Shown in pieces: positions 34,904-43,608 of a stretch of 64,000 nucleotides of DNA; the stretch's first letter is position 1; the number at the start of each line of letters is the position of its first letter. The position numbers were made by a program, and so were the translations under genes. This DNA is from Rariloculus sp965263005. Its GTDB lineage: Bacteria > Pseudomonadota > Gammaproteobacteria > Steroidobacterales > Rariloculaceae. The stretch covers positions 558,001 to 622,000 of the forward strand of contig NZ_OZ253579.1 in NCBI RefSeq assembly GCF_965263005.1. Direction: 5' to 3'. The notes under the pieces were generated by a model. That model saw nothing but the letters and a program-made list of their open reading frames with translations. It was not told the DNA's origin and did not search any database.

Positions 34904-36100
34904 GTGAGTGCGCCGACCCGCAAGGCCCTGATCCTGCCTGGCGCCGGCGCTCGCGGCGCGTATCAGGTCGGCGTCCTGAAGGCGCTCGCCGAGTTGCTGC
35001 CGAGGCGCTCGCGCAATCCATTTGCCGTGCTTTCCGGCACGTCGGCGGGCGCGATCAATGCAGCCGTGCTGGCGAGCCGGGCCGAACACTTTCAGCACGC
35101 CGTCGCCTCAATGGAGCACGTCTGGGCCAATTTTGAAACGAGTCAGGTGTTTCGCACGGACGCCTGGACGATGCTCAAGTCGAGCGCTCATTGGTTTGCC
35201 GCGCTCGTTTTCGGCGGCCTTGGTGGGCGCAATCCCCAATCTCTGCTCGACAACTCACCGTTGCGCGAGCTTCTGGGGCGCAGTATTCCGCTTGCGCGAA
35301 TCGATCGGGCAATCGAGCAGGGGCAGCTCGAGGCTCTCGCCGTCACGGCGTCGGCGTACTCGTCAGCGCGCTCCGTGACGTTCATTCAGGGACTCCCGTC
35401 CGCCAAACCCTGGGCACGCGTCAGACGCATCGGCCGGCCGGCGAAGATCGGTCTGGATCATCTGATGGCCAGTGTCGCCGTGCCGTTCATCTTTCCTCCC
35501 GTGCGCATCGGCGGAGAATTCTATGGTGACGGCTCGATGCGCCACCAGGCGCCGCTGAGCCCGGCGATCCACCTCGGCGCGGATCGCCTGCTCGTGGTCG
35601 GAGTGCGTGACGAGTACCCGGATGCCGAGCCGCTCGGCGATAGCCATACCGCCTCGCCGAGCATGGCGCATCTCGCGGGCTACATGCTCGATACGCTGTT
35701 CATGGATGGTATTTATGCGGATCTCGAGCGCGTTACCCGGCTCAACACGATTCTCGAGCAGGGCGACATCGCGCACGTCGGGCCGCCGCTTGCCGATCTG
35801 CGTCCGCTGCACACATTGATCATCGTGCCGAAGGAGGATATTCGCGAAGTTGCCGCGAGGCATGTCGAGGAGTTGCCTCGCGGTCTGCGCCTGTTGTTGC
35901 GCGGCGTGGGCGCCATGAACAAGGAGGGGATGCAGTTCGTCAGCTATCTCCTGTTCGAGTCGGGATTCACGCGGGAGCTCATCGCGATGGGCTATTCCGA
36001 TGCGATGGGCATGAAGGAACACCTGCGTGCGTTCTTGTTCGACCAGCCGATGGATACGCTCGACGCGCCCACCCATTTGAAGATGGATCTCAAGCCCTGA
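34904..36100 (+). CDS. patatin-like phospholipase family protein
   Basis: The 398-residue product, read from GTG 34904, has the patatin oxyanion loop GAGARGAYQVGVL near residue 12 and the nucleophile elbow GTSAG near residue 46, with the catalytic Asp in DGSMR (the DG[AG] position). Patatin-like enzymes hydrolyse acyl chains of phospholipids, in the cytoplasm or as secreted toxins; there is no signal peptide here. Upstream in-frame codons come from the mobile element and are excluded. It is convergent with mgtE, 45 bases away. Confidence 0.9.
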   Translation: MSAPTRKALILPGAGARGAYQVGVLKALAELLPRRSRNPFAVLSGTSAGAINAAVLASRAEHFQHAVASMEHVWANFETSQVFRTDAWTMLKSSAHWFAALVFGGLGGRNPQSLLDNSPLRELLGRSIPLARIDRAIEQGQLEALAVTASAYSSARSVTFIQGLPSAKPWARVRRIGRPAKIGLDHLMASVAVPFIFPPVRIGGEFYGDGSMRHQAPLSPAIHLGADRLLVVGVRDEYPDAEPLGDSHTASPSMAHLAGYMLDTLFMDGIYADLERVTRLNTILEQGDIAHVGPPLADLRPLHTLIIVPKEDIREVAARHVEELPRGLRLLLRGVGAMNKEGMQFVSYLLFESGFTRELIAMGYSDAMGMKEHLRAFLFDQPMDTLDAPTHLKMDLKP

Positions 36101-36145
36101 GCAGCGTGTCGGCAAGCGGCGCCGGACGGGTCCCGGACGCCCCCG

Positions 36146-37504
36146 TTACAACAATATCCAGGTCCCGAACCCGAAAAACGCGGCGAGGCCGACGACGTCG
36201 GTAATCGTCGTCAGCACGACGCCGCCGGCAAGCGCCGGATCGATACCTAGACGCTTCAAGGTCAACGGAATGCAAACGCCCGCGACCGCAGCACAGAGCA
36301 GGTTCGCAGAGAGCGCCAGCGCGATGACCAGGCCGATCTTCCAGGTTTCGAACCACCATGAGGTCACGAGCGCGACAACGCATGCCCAACCTGCCGCGTT
36401 GAGCAGTGCAACACCGAATTCCTTGCTCAACAGCCACCTCGCGTTCGACCGCTCGATCTGGCCGAGCGCGATGCCGCGCGTAATCAGAATCAGTGTCTGG
36501 CTGCCCGCGATGCCTCCCATGCTCGGCACGACGGGCATCAGGATCGCAAGCATCACAACCTCGTCGAGCGTCGCCTCGAACAGGCCCGCGACGCCGGCGG
36601 CGAGGAAGGCCGTCGCAAGGTTTACGCCGAGCCAGATCGATCTGCGGCGCGCGCTGACGACGACCGGCGCGAACATGTCGTCGTCTTCGTCGAGGCCGGC
36701 CATGCTGAGCACGGAACGGTTTGCTTCGTCTATGATGACGTCGACGACGTCGTCGACCGTAATCCTTCCGAGCAGCTTCCCGTTGTCATCGATCACGGCC
36801 GCCGATACGAGATCGTAGTTCTCGAACAGCGTAGCGACTTCGGCTGCCGCGACCGTGGCCCCGATCGCCGGCACCCCGGTATCCATGATCTCGCTGACCG
36901 CCTGTCCCGGATCTGCCGTGATGAGCCGGGTGATGTACAGGCAGCCGAGATAGCCGTCGTCTCGATTCACGACGAACAGGGCATCCGTGTCCGCGGGGAT
37001 CTCCCTGAGCATCCTCAGGTAACGGAGCACGACCTCGACGGTCACGTCACCGCGCACCGTCAGCGTGTCGGGGTTCATCAACCCGCCGGCGCTGTCCTCC
37101 TCGTACTTGAGGACCGTCTGGAGGCTGAGCCGATCGCCGACATCGAGCGACCGCAGGACTTCCCTGTTGATGGGCTCGGGAAGCTCACCCACGAGATCCG
37201 CGAGGTCGTCGATATCGAGATTGGACGCGGCCGCGACAACCTCGGCGGAGTCCATGCGGCTGATCAGACTGTTGCGGACCTCATCGTTGACTTCGACCAG
37301 CACGCTGCCCTCGTGCTCGACGTCGACGAGTTCCCAGACGATCGCGCGTTGAGTGAGCGGCAGCGACTCGAGCAGATCGGCTATCTCGGCCGGGTTCAGG
37401 TCGTTGAGCAGACGCCCCACCTGCCGCGTGCCGCCCGTGCCGAGTGCCGCGCGCAAGACCTCGAGTCGCGTGGATTGGGCAAATTGCTCTGGCGCCGGGG
37501 TCAT
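36146..37504 (-). CDS. mgtE: MgtE-family magnesium transporter
   Basis: The 452-residue protein has the MgtE layout: an N-terminal helical superhelix domain (LLNDLNPAEIADLLESLPL), two CBS domains (ALFVVNRDDGYLGCLYI and the ISAAVIDDNGKLLGRITVDDVVDVI region), and a C-terminal membrane part with five helices, including the conserved PMMGGIAGSQTL-like stretch MPVVPSMGGIAGSQTLILI. The cytosolic part senses Mg2+ and gates the channel. mgtE commonly lies beyond the ptsN-rapZ-npr genes in the rpoN region, which fits its place here. Confidence 0.95.
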   Translation of the reverse strand: MTPAPEQFAQSTRLEVLRAALGTGGTRQVGRLLNDLNPAEIADLLESLPLTQRAIVWELVDVEHEGSVLVEVNDEVRNSLISRMDSAEVVAAASNLDIDDLADLVGELPEPINREVLRSLDVGDRLSLQTVLKYEEDSAGGLMNPDTLTVRGDVTVEVVLRYLRMLREIPADTDALFVVNRDDGYLGCLYITRLITADPGQAVSEIMDTGVPAIGATVAAAEVATLFENYDLVSAAVIDDNGKLLGRITVDDVVDVIIDEANRSVLSMAGLDEDDDMFAPVVVSARRRSIWLGVNLATAFLAAGVAGLFEATLDEVVMLAILMPVVPSMGGIAGSQTLILITRGIALGQIERSNARWLLSKEFGVALLNAAGWACVVALVTSWWFETWKIGLVIALALSANLLCAAVAGVCIPLTLKRLGIDPALAGGVVLTTITDVVGLAAFFGFGTWILL

Positions 37505-37595
37505 CGCACTCTCGCGGGCAGACGAGGAGGCGCGAGTTTAGCCGGGACGGGAGTAGAGGTCTAACGCCCCTCCGCGAGGTCGTCGCGCGTATCGA

Positions 37596-37982
37596 TCATG
37601 GCAGTTCGCAGTGGCGCGTCGGAATCGGCCCGTGGCTCCCGGAGAGGCGTTCGGCAACGGACTCGGCAACGTAGACCGATCGATGCTGACCGCCCGTGCA
37701 GCCGATGGCCAGCGTCAGCTTTGAACGATTGATGTTTCGGTTGCGACGAATCTCTCGCTCGACGAACTCGGCGATGTCCCGCACGATATCCTGCGCGAGC
37801 GGTTCGGCATCGAGAAAGGCCCTGACCTGCTCGTCCTTGCCGCACAGCGGGCGCAGCGCCTGCACCCAGTAAGGGTTCGGCAGTCCGCGTACATCGAAAA
37901 CGAAGTCGGCATCGGCCGGCGCCCCGTGCTTGTAGCCGAACGACTCGATCGATATCGACGGCGCGTTCGTTTCACGATGCAT
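37596..37982 (-). CDS. rapZ: RapZ C-terminal domain protein (kinase-like N-terminal domain absent)
   Basis: The 128-residue product matches only the second half of the ~284-residue RNase adapter RapZ: ISIESFGYKHGAPADADFVF, DVRGLPNPYWVQALRP, and the phosphate-binding LTLAIGCTGGQHRSVYVAESVAE. In E. coli this half binds the sRNA GlmZ and RNase E. The P-loop half is missing: the 216 bases up to hpf cannot encode it, and the frame closes upstream with no earlier ATG, GTG or TTG. Either a working stand-alone domain or a deletion remnant is possible; the intact motif favours function. Confidence 0.8.
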   Translation of the reverse strand: MHRETNAPSISIESFGYKHGAPADADFVFDVRGLPNPYWVQALRPLCGKDEQVRAFLDAEPLAQDIVRDIAEFVEREIRRNRNINRSKLTLAIGCTGGQHRSVYVAESVAERLSGSHGPIPTRHCELP

Positions 37983-38198
37983 GGCGAGCTCGTTCAGGGG
38001 CTTTGTGAGCGCTGGGATGCTTGTACCGGCCGCATCGGCGTTCGTGGCTGTCTCATCGCGGAGCTTTCCGAGCGGCCTGGCGAGCAGGTCGAGGATGCAT
38101 CTTGCCGCGGAGCTTGCACCCGAGGCGACTGCTGCCTGGCTTGCGAACGGTCGTGACGTCCATGTGTCGGGATCGATCGTCGGTCAACAGTGCGGCGC
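37983..38198. other. short region between rapZ' and hpf where ptsN is expected
   Basis: In related genomes this interval holds ptsN (and sometimes hprK) and the start of rapZ. Here 216 bases remain. The minus strand frame of rapZ stays open for most of it but has no start codon, and a plus strand frame (37981-38202) is open without any recognisable family. I see no gene I can support. Confidence 0.5.
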
Positions 38199-38519
38199 CT
38201 AGCGATTGCCGGGTTTGTCGATGTTTCTGGCGTGATGATCCGTCATTTTCTCCTTACGCCGCTTGACCTGACGGTTGAGCTTGTCGACGAGCCCGTCGAT
38301 CGCGGCATACATGTTCTCCTGGACCGAGTCCGCGTGGATCGTACCGCCGCGCAAATGAATCGTTGCCTCTGCTTTGTGAGCGAGTTTCTCCACGGTGAGA
38401 ACGCAATGGATGTCGGTCATGTTATCGAAATGCCGCTCGATCCTCGCGATTTTCTTGTCCACGTATTCGCGCAGGGCAGGCGATACGTCAATGTGATGAC
38501 CGGTTAGCGTTAACTGCAT
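38199..38519 (-). CDS. hpf: ribosome hibernation promoting factor, short form
   Basis: The 106-residue protein starts MQLTLTGHHIDVSPALREYVD and has the sigma-54 modulation/S30AE fold marks KKIARIERHFDNMTDIHCVL and EATIHLRGGTIHADSVQENMYAAIDGLVDKL. It binds the 30S decoding region in stationary phase and promotes 100S dimers. It follows rpoN by 33 bases in the same direction, the standard order. Confidence 0.96.
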   Translation of the reverse strand: MQLTLTGHHIDVSPALREYVDKKIARIERHFDNMTDIHCVLTVEKLAHKAEATIHLRGGTIHADSVQENMYAAIDGLVDKLNRQVKRRKEKMTDHHARNIDKPGNR

Positions 38520-38552
38520 AATGGCGCTCCTTGTGCCTCTCCCCAGGGTTGT

Positions 38553-40004
38553 TCATCCAGCCACTGGGCGTTGTCTTCTGTCGCTCGATGACGGGATCTT
38601 CATTGCTTCGCGGTACTTCGCCACCGTGCGGCGGGCGACCTGGACGCCGTCGTCAGCGAGCAATCGAGCGATCCGATTGTCGCTGAGCGGTTTCTCCGAA
38701 TTCTCCGCCGCGACAAGCTTTCGGATCTTGGCGCGAACGGCCGTCGAAGACCGGTCGCCCTCGTCGCCGGGGACGTGGCTCGAAAAAAAGTACCGGAGTT
38801 CGAACATGCCGAGCGGCGTCAGCATGTACTTGTTGGCCGTGACGCGCGAGATCGTCGATTCATGCATGCTGATCGCTTCGGCAATATCGCGCAGGACCAT
38901 GGGCCGCATGTACTCGTCGCCGTGCTCGAGAAACGCGGACTGGCGTTCCACGATCGACAGAGCGACCTTGAACAGCGTCTCGTTTCGTATTTCGAGGCTG
39001 CGGATCAGCCAGCGCGCCTCCTGCAGCTGAGTCTTCAACACGTCGTATCTGTCGCCGCGGCCGAGCGAGCCCGCGTACACCGGGTTGACACGGAGGCGCG
39101 GTGCAATCGAATCGTTGAGTTCCACGACCCAGTTACCGTCGACGCGCCGGACGTATACATCGGGGATCACATAGTCGGCCGTCGGCGGGCAGATCGCGGC
39201 GCCCGGCCGCGGGTGGCACGAGCGCACGAGCAACAGAGCGTCCTCCAGTTCCGGCCCCGTGGCATCGAGCAGGCGCTTGAGCACGTCGTATCGTTGCTCG
39301 GCCAGGAGCTCGAGGTGCTCGCGGGCGATAGTGCGGGCCAAATCGAGGCCCGGGACTTCCGGGTCGAGTTGATCGAGCTGCAGCAGCATGCATTCGCTGA
39401 CCGAGCGCGCCGCGACGCCCGCCGGATCGAAAGCCTGCACGCGCTCGAGCATCGTTTCGATCTCGGGGAGCGACGCGACCACGTCGGGGGCCAGCGTCGC
39501 CCGTATCGTCTCGAGGTCGTCCGTGACGTAGCCGTCGTCGTTCACCGCGTCGATAATCGCCTGCCCGATCGTCGTGCTTCGGCGGTCGAGACTTTCGAGC
39601 TCCAGTTGCCACAGCAAATGGTCGCTGAGCGTTTCCCCGGATCGATCGGCGTGCTCGACTGTCGTCGACGGCTCGGCACTCCTGCGCCCCTCCGAGGGCC
39701 CCGTTCTCGGCGCTTCGTCCCAGCCGGCTTCGGTCGGCGCGTCGAAATCCAGGTCGTAGTCCTCCTGATCGGAAGCCTCGGCGCGAGCGTCGACATCGAA
39801 GGCGTCGTCATCCTTATCGGCAGCCTCGGCGGAGACCGACGGTTCCGGCTCGTCGATCTCGAGCATCACGTTGTGATCGAGCGCTTCGTGGATTCGTGCC
39901 CGCAGATCGATGATCGGCAACTGCAGCAGGTGGATGGCCTGCTGCAGCTGCGGCGTCATCTTGAGCTGCTGCGACAGCCGCAGTTGGAGAGAAGCCTTCT
40001 GCAT
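38553..40004 (-). CDS. rpoN: RNA polymerase sigma-54 factor
   Basis: The 483-residue factor has the glutamine-rich activator-interacting N-terminus (MQKASLQLRLSQQLKMTPQL), an acidic region II around residues 50-110, the core-binding domain, and the C-terminal DNA-binding part with the RpoN box ARRTVAKYRE. It directs transcription from -24/-12 promoters with enhancer-binding proteins. It follows lptB by 15 bases. The neighbouring PTS-Ntr genes that usually accompany it are missing downstream. Confidence 0.97.
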   Translation of the reverse strand: MQKASLQLRLSQQLKMTPQLQQAIHLLQLPIIDLRARIHEALDHNVMLEIDEPEPSVSAEAADKDDDAFDVDARAEASDQEDYDLDFDAPTEAGWDEAPRTGPSEGRRSAEPSTTVEHADRSGETLSDHLLWQLELESLDRRSTTIGQAIIDAVNDDGYVTDDLETIRATLAPDVVASLPEIETMLERVQAFDPAGVAARSVSECMLLQLDQLDPEVPGLDLARTIAREHLELLAEQRYDVLKRLLDATGPELEDALLLVRSCHPRPGAAICPPTADYVIPDVYVRRVDGNWVVELNDSIAPRLRVNPVYAGSLGRGDRYDVLKTQLQEARWLIRSLEIRNETLFKVALSIVERQSAFLEHGDEYMRPMVLRDIAEAISMHESTISRVTANKYMLTPLGMFELRYFFSSHVPGDEGDRSSTAVRAKIRKLVAAENSEKPLSDNRIARLLADDGVQVARRTVAKYREAMKIPSSSDRRQRPVAG

Positions 40005-40019
40005 CGTACTGGCAGTCTC

Positions 40020-40745
40020 TCAGAGAGAGAAGTCCTCGCCGAGATAGACTTCGCGCACGTTCTTGTCAGCCATGATTTCTTTCGGTGTTCCGGCTGCCAT
40101 CAGTCCTCCATCATTCAGGATATAGGCGTGCTGGCATATTCCAAGTGTTTCGCGCACATTGTGATCGGTTACCAGTACCCCGATCTTCCGCTGACTCAAA
40201 TGTCGGATGATGCGCTGTATGTCCAGCACCGAAATCGGGTCGACGCCGGCGAAAGGCTCGTCGAGAAGGACGAACTTGGGCTCAGCCGCGAGCGCCCGGG
40301 CGATTTCGACGCGTCGGCGCTCGCCGCCCGATAGACTCACGCCGAGACTGTCTCTGACGTGCCCGATGTGCAGTTCCTCCAACAGCTTTTCGAGCTCGGC
40401 CTGACGGGCGGCGCGGTTCAACTCGGATCTGGTCTCGAGGATCGCGCGAATGTTGTCCGCCGCGCTGAGCTTGCGAAACACCGACGCCTCCTGCGGCAGG
40501 TATCCGAGCCCGAGCTGTGCGCGCCGATGCACGGGCTGACGCGTGATGTCCCGGCCGTTGAGCACGATAGTGCCGCGGTCGCAGCGGACGAGCCCGACGA
40601 TCATGTAAAAAGCCGTCGTCTTGCCCGCGCCGTTCGGGCCAAGCAGGCCGACGACCTCGCCGCTCTTGATCGTTAGCGTCAGTCCCTTGACAACTTCGCG
40701 CAGGCGATAACGTTTGGCGATTCCGTGCGCCTCGAGCTTGCTCAT
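40020..40745 (-). CDS. lptB: LPS export ABC transporter ATP-binding protein
   Basis: LptB powers lifting of LPS from the inner membrane with LptFG. The 241-residue ATPase shows Walker A GPNGAGKTTAFYM near residue 35, the Q-loop LGYLPQEASVFRKL, the signature SLSGGERRRVEIARAL, Walker B FVLLDEPFAGVDPIS, and the H-loop VLVTDHNVRETL. It overlaps the end of lptA by four bases. lptF and lptG are not in the window. Confidence 0.97.
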   Translation of the reverse strand: MSKLEAHGIAKRYRLREVVKGLTLTIKSGEVVGLLGPNGAGKTTAFYMIVGLVRCDRGTIVLNGRDITRQPVHRRAQLGLGYLPQEASVFRKLSAADNIRAILETRSELNRAARQAELEKLLEELHIGHVRDSLGVSLSGGERRRVEIARALAAEPKFVLLDEPFAGVDPISVLDIQRIIRHLSQRKIGVLVTDHNVRETLGICQHAYILNDGGLMAAGTPKEIMADKNVREVYLGEDFSL

Positions 40746-41383
40746 ATTGACAGTGTCGAGTCGGGCGCTGGAGCTTCTTCCTCAGGCTTCGGCACGATCA
40801 GTATCCGAAATGGCTCGCCACAGTCTGACGTGCCTGAAGCCACTTGCTCCTGAGCCAGATCGTAGATCAGGTCGCAGCCGCGGATCTCGTTTGGCCCGAC
40901 GACCAGCGCAGCGCTACCTTCCATGCGCACCGTACCCGCGAGATTGTCGTAGTGGATACGGTTCGACGTGCCCCGCACGGGCCCTTCTCCCTGCGGAGCG
41001 GTTTCCTCGAATGCCACGGGATCGCCGAGCAGATCTCCCTTGATGAGCTGATGCGAATCGAACGAAAACACGGCGCTTTCGGCTGTGATGACCGCGGAGC
41101 CGATCGCGATTGTGACGTTGCCGCTGAACTGCCAGTCGCTCGCAGCGAAGTCGAGGCCCGTCGCCGTCGCGTCGTCGGCTTCGATGCTGAGATTTCCCTG
41201 CGTTATGCGTACGCCCTCGATCGAGAAGCTGTTCGACAGCCGGTCGATCGATGTCGTCGTCGCTTCGAGCGAGATCGTCTGCGGACCTTCATCGCTCTGC
41301 GCGAAGGCGAGGCACGGGCACAAGAGCAACAGCGCGCCGAGCCAGGGTCGTTGGCGCGGCGGCCTAAGGAACGAACCGTCCAC
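40742..41383 (-). CDS. lptA: LPS transport periplasmic protein LptA
   Basis: The 213-residue protein has a signal sequence (WLGALLLLCPCLAFAQ) and the OstA-like beta-jellyroll region: SNSFSIEGVRITQGNLSIEADDATATG, then VAFEETAPQGEGPVRGTSNRIHYDNLAGTVRMEGSA. It bridges LptC and LptD, carrying LPS across the periplasm. The C-terminal tail after residue 190 is short and acidic. It overlaps lptC by 20 bases and lptB by four. Confidence 0.93.
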   Translation of the reverse strand: MDGSFLRPPRQRPWLGALLLLCPCLAFAQSDEGPQTISLEATTTSIDRLSNSFSIEGVRITQGNLSIEADDATATGLDFAASDWQFSGNVTIAIGSAVITAESAVFSFDSHQLIKGDLLGDPVAFEETAPQGEGPVRGTSNRIHYDNLAGTVRMEGSAALVVGPNEIRGCDLIYDLAQEQVASGTSDCGEPFRILIVPKPEEEAPAPDSTLSI

Positions 41384-41930
41384 GTACGCTTGAGCGAAGC
41401 TCGAGCCTATCGCCCTTCAGATCTGCCGTGAGCCCAACCGCTTCCAGTCTCGTGCCCCCGAACGCCAGGCTGACGGGCGAATCGGTGCTCGCTAAAAACC
41501 GCTCGGGCTCGAAGCGGAGCCGGTTCGATTCGATTACGATTTGCCCGGACGGCTGCTCCCCGGAGCTCGTCATTCGGGTGTTCCCCTGCAGATCGAGATA
41601 CGATCGATCGCTTGGGGCGACCGCCCGCTCGGCCTCGATGAGCCACGCAACGTCTTCGCTTTCGCGATATTGAACGCGAACGTCCCTGAGCTCGAGGCGG
41701 CGCTCCGCGCCCGATTCCTCGACTTGCCCCGCGACAATGCGGTAGAGGACCGTGCCGGCCTCGTCCGTGCCGTGCAGCACGACGTCCTTGAGGTAATAGC
41801 CAGGCGGGTAGTCCGCGGACGGTCCGGGCGCAATCTGCACCTCGGCGCCTGGCCGGCTCGCAAGCCACGTCGCCAGAGCTGCCCCGAACAGCACGGTGTA
41901 CAGAGCTGCGTTTCGCGCGTTCAAATGCAT
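41364..41930 (-). CDS. lptC: LPS export system protein LptC
   Basis: From the ATG at 41930 the product is 188 residues: a single N-terminal membrane anchor (NAALYTVLFGAALATWLAS) and the periplasmic jellyroll with PPGYYLKDVVLHGTDEAGTVLYRI and RSYLDLQGNTRMTS. It hands LPS from LptBFG to LptA. Upstream codons to 42020 are open but carry no similarity. The kdsC/kdsD genes that often precede lptC are absent; the divergent gene is ibaG. Confidence 0.9.
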   Translation of the reverse strand: MHLNARNAALYTVLFGAALATWLASRPGAEVQIAPGPSADYPPGYYLKDVVLHGTDEAGTVLYRIVAGQVEESGAERRLELRDVRVQYRESEDVAWLIEAERAVAPSDRSYLDLQGNTRMTSSGEQPSGQIVIESNRLRFEPERFLASTDSPVSLAFGGTRLEAVGLTADLKGDRLELRSSVRGRFVP

Positions 41931-42063
41931 GTCGCGTGGGGCGTTACGGATTCTTCGCTCGCAAGTATACCCGCGATTGTACGCCATGCCGGGCGAACCA
42001 GTATGGCTCGGCGCTTTCATGGGCTGCTAGAATTCGGCAGGTCGCTTGGAAGTGGACGGGACG

Positions 42064-42306
42064 GTGGATCCAAACGAAATTGCGATAATGATCGAGCAGG
42101 CGATCGAGGGCGCGAGCGCCGAGGTCAGAACAGACGGTCAGGGCCATTACGAAGCCATCGTGGTCAGTGCGCTGTTCGACGGCAAGAGAAGCGTGCAGCG
42201 TCACCGGATGGTCTATGGGGCGCTCGGCAGCCGCGTCGGCCGCGAGATTCATGCGCTGGCCGTAAAGACTTTCACACCCGAGGAATGGCAGTCCGCGGCA
42301 AGCTGA
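42064..42306 (+). CDS. ibaG: BolA-family protein IbaG
   Basis: The 80-residue product from GTG 42064 starts MDPNEIAIMIEQAIEGASAE and has the BolA-fold stretch RTDGQGHYEAIVVSALFDGKRSVQRHRMVYGALG, close to E. coli IbaG (YrbA). These proteins pair with monothiol glutaredoxins in iron-sulfur metabolism and acid response. TTG at 42046 and GTG at 42052 are alternative starts; the purine-rich GGACGGGACG before 42064 favours that one. The murA start follows after 13 bases, the usual neighbour. Confidence 0.88.
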   Translation: MDPNEIAIMIEQAIEGASAEVRTDGQGHYEAIVVSALFDGKRSVQRHRMVYGALGSRVGREIHALAVKTFTPEEWQSAAS

Positions 42307-42319
42307 TTCGGACGCTTTC

Positions 42320-43579
42320 TTGGACAAGCTCGAAATCACCGGTGGGATTCCGCTCGAGGGCGAGGTATCCATCTCCGGGGCGAAGAACGCGGCGCTGCCG
42401 ATTCTCGCGGCGACGTTGCTGGCAGACGGGCCGGTCATGCTCGGCAACGTGCCGCACCTCAATGACGTAACGACGACGGTAAAACTGCTGCGCCGCATGG
42501 GCGTCGAAATCACGTTTCACGACGGCACGACTCTCGAGGTCGACGCGCGAGGCGCGTCGCGGTTCGTCGCGCCGTACGAGCTCGTGAAGACGATGCGGGC
42601 ATCGATTCTCGTGCTCGGACCGCTCGTCGGCCGCTATGGCTATGCCGAGGTCTCGCTGCCGGGCGGCTGTGCGATCGGCGCGCGGCCCGTCCATCTCCAT
42701 GTCGACGGACTGCGCGCGATGGGTGCGGACATCTCGATCGACAACGGCTACATCCGCGCCCGGACAAAGCGCTTGACCGGTGCGCGGCTGGTGCTCGAGA
42801 TTTCCACCGTCACCGGTACCGAGAACCTGATGATGGCGGCCGTCTGCGCGCGAGGCGAGAGCGTCATCGAGAATGCTGCGCGCGAGCCCGAGGTCATCGA
42901 CCTTGCAAACTTTCTCGTTGCGATGGGCGCCCAAATCGAGGGTGCGGGTACCGATACGATCCACGTGCAGGGCACGGATCAGCTTACCGGCGCCGCGTAT
43001 GACGTCATGCCGGACCGAATCGAGACAGGAACATACTTGGTTGCCGGCGCGATAACGGGAGGTCGCGTCACGGTGAACAAGACGCGTCCCGGTCACCTCG
43101 ACGCCGTGCTGCAGAAGCTCGCGGAAGCTGGCGCGAAGATCGACATCGGCCCGACCTGGGTGCGACTTGACATGCGCGGCCGCCGCCCTCGTGCCGTGAA
43201 TATCAAGACGGCGCCTTACCCGGCGTTCCCGACCGACATGCAGGCGCAATTCTGCGCGCTCAACGCGATCGCCGACGGTGTTTCGGCGATCACGGAGACG
43301 ATCTTCGAGAACCGGTTTCAGCACGCGCTGGAGATGCAGCGCATGGGCGCCAGCCTGAGGATCATAGGCAATACCGTCATTTGCCACGGTGTGGAAGCGT
43401 TGGCGGGAGCACCCGTCATGGCGACCGACCTCAGGGCATCGGCATCATTGGTGCTGGCCGCGGCCGCGGCCCGCGGCACGACGATCATCGACCGCATTTA
43501 CCACATCGATCGCGGTTACGAGCGTATCGAAGAGAAGCTCGCGCAACTGGGCGCCGCGATCAAGCGTCTTACGAGCTAG
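42320..43579 (+). CDS. murA: UDP-N-acetylglucosamine 1-carboxyvinyltransferase
   Basis: MurA commits UDP-GlcNAc to peptidoglycan by adding enolpyruvate. The 419-residue protein is read from a TTG (MDKLEITGGIPLEGEVSISG), where the family begins. It has KNAALPILAATLLADG, the active-site loop SLPGGCAIGARPVHLH with the fosfomycin-reactive Cys near residue 116, and DLRASASLVLAAAAARGTT. Length equals E. coli MurA. It lies 13 bases after ibaG and converges with the degS-like gene. Confidence 0.97.
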   Translation: MDKLEITGGIPLEGEVSISGAKNAALPILAATLLADGPVMLGNVPHLNDVTTTVKLLRRMGVEITFHDGTTLEVDARGASRFVAPYELVKTMRASILVLGPLVGRYGYAEVSLPGGCAIGARPVHLHVDGLRAMGADISIDNGYIRARTKRLTGARLVLEISTVTGTENLMMAAVCARGESVIENAAREPEVIDLANFLVAMGAQIEGAGTDTIHVQGTDQLTGAAYDVMPDRIETGTYLVAGAITGGRVTVNKTRPGHLDAVLQKLAEAGAKIDIGPTWVRLDMRGRRPRAVNIKTAPYPAFPTDMQAQFCALNAIADGVSAITETIFENRFQHALEMQRMGASLRIIGNTVICHGVEALAGAPVMATDLRASASLVLAAAAARGTTIIDRIYHIDRGYERIEEKLAQLGAAIKRLTS

Positions 43580-43608
43580 CAGCTTTACGGCCGCGCCGAC
43601 CCGGCGGC

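Noticed and set aside
37981..38202. Plus-strand 73-codon frame between rapZ' and hpf
   Set aside because: No recognisable family and antisense to the conserved gene order; kept only as an unexplained interval.
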